Below, piece after piece: positions 6,998 through 7,411 of a stretch of DNA of 7,411 bases. Made by a program: the position numbers and the translations under genes. The stretch is from Porticoccaceae bacterium (lineage in GTDB: Bacteria; Pseudomonadota; Gammaproteobacteria; Pseudomonadales; Porticoccaceae), in contig NZJL01000044.1 in NCBI GenBank assembly GCA_002692165.1, positions 6,093 through 13,503 of the forward strand, in the 5' to 3' direction. Under the pieces are notes generated by a model, which was not told the DNA's origin, made no database searches, and saw only the letters and a program-made list of their open reading frames with translations. Position 1 is the stretch's first letter. Each line of letters begins with the position of its first letter.

Positions 6998-7001
6998 CCT
7001 C
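6998..7001 (-). promoter_or_regulatory. Ribosome binding site of the ferredoxin gene
   Basis: GAGG within AAGAGGA on the reverse strand, 9 bases before ATG at 6988-6986. Confidence 0.55.
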
Positions 7002-7022
7002 TTTAATAACTTAAAAATACAT

Positions 7023-7411
7023 CTACTCACTTGTTAATCCTAACCCCAACCCACCATCTACATCAACAATTGCCCCTGTCGTCCACTTTGCACAAATCAG
7101 GTACGACATGGCTTCAGCTATCTCTCTTTCAGTACCAATTCGTCCCAGCGCGTGCATTCCAGCCATCCCATGCAAACGCGCAAGTGCAGTTGCATCATCA
7201 AACAGACCAGCGCGTTGATTGATTTCCGTGTAGACAGCGCCAGGAACGACACAATTGACCCGAATTCTTTTTGGCCCTAACTCCGCTGCCAATACTTGAG
7301 TCAAAGACTGCACTGCCGCCTTTGTTGCTGCATAAGGCGAGGCGCCGGGGAATGCTCGGCGGTTATGAACTGATCCGACGAAAAGGATACTTCCCTCCCT
7401 TTTTTCCAGAT
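7023..7411 (-). CDS. Short-chain dehydrogenase/reductase (SDR), C-terminal part (runs off the right edge)
   Basis: The frame is open from the right edge to TAG at 7025-7023, giving 129 visible residues. A GTG at 7313 is an internal valine, not the start. The catalytic SDR pattern is visible: the strand SILFVGSVHNRRAF with the active-site Ser region, then SPYAATKAAVQSLTQVLAAE with the YxxxK pair. After it come RIRVNCVVPGAVYTEI (the NxVxPG cofactor motif), GRIGTEREIAEAMSYLI and the closing GAIVDVDGGLGL that lines the dimer interface. Classical SDRs are about 250 residues, so roughly half is outside the window, including the N-terminal TGxxxGxG nucleotide site. It would act on a hydroxyl or carbonyl group with NAD(P). 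It is the first visible gene ahead of the ferredoxin; the substrate cannot be told. Confidence 0.93.
   Translation of the reverse strand, partial: LEKREGSILFVGSVHNRRAFPGASPYAATKAAVQSLTQVLAAELGPKRIRVNCVVPGAVYTEINQRAGLFDDATALARLHGMAGMHALGRIGTEREIAEAMSYLICAKWTTGAIVDVDGGLGLGLTSE

Noticed and set aside
1..7411. CRISPR array, insertion sequence, tRNA or rRNA
   Set aside because: No spaced direct repeats, transposase motifs, terminal inverted repeats or structured RNA gene signatures are visible.

Overview
The window is a compact bacterial gene block with every recognisable gene on the minus strand, so transcription runs from high to low coordinates. Base composition is middling, with GC in the mid-40s percent by eye. 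The proteins look proteobacterial: the MoaC is close to the Escherichia coli form in length and motifs, and a Tat-exported IorB-type molybdenum hydroxylase sits with XdhC and a MocA-type nucleotidyltransferase. A gammaproteobacterium, perhaps aquatic, is my best guess, but the sequence alone does not prove it.

Layout in transcription order: (1) 7411-7023, the C-terminal part of a short-chain dehydrogenase/reductase, cut by the window edge. (2) 6988-6653, an adrenodoxin-type [2Fe-2S] ferredoxin. (3) 6580-6092, the small two-[2Fe-2S] subunit of an isoquinoline 1-oxidoreductase-like molybdenum hydroxylase (IorA type). (4) 6105-3915, its large molybdopterin-binding subunit (IorB type), with a Tat signal. 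Its reading frame is broken twice near the 3' end, so the open frame stops at 4147 while recognisable family sequence continues in two other frames to 3915. (5) 3747-2713, an XdhC/CoxF-family cofactor maturation protein, apparently starting at a rare ATT codon. (6) 2744-2133, a MocA-like molybdopterin cytidylyltransferase. (7) 2002-1517, MoaC. (8) 1524-1285, MoaD. (9) 1244-477, a TauE/SafE (TSUP) membrane permease. (10) 371-1, the N-terminal part of a membrane-anchored or secreted SurA/parvulin-like peptidyl-prolyl isomerase, cut by the left edge.

The genes form a largely self-contained molybdenum-hydroxylase unit. MoaC and MoaD work early in molybdopterin synthesis. The MocA-like protein would convert Moco to the cytosine dinucleotide form. 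XdhC would bind, protect and sulfurate the cofactor and deliver it to IorB. IorA carries electrons away from the active site. The ferredoxin and the dehydrogenase at the head of the block may be the electron partner and a second enzyme of the same catabolic route, but the substrate cannot be read from the sequence. No FAD subunit, cytochrome subunit, moaA, moaE or moeA gene is present here.

The main points to check are the double frameshift that removes the catalytic Glu region from IorB, the ATT start of xdhC, and two mutually exclusive hairpins in the 3' end of moaD just ahead of the permease gene.
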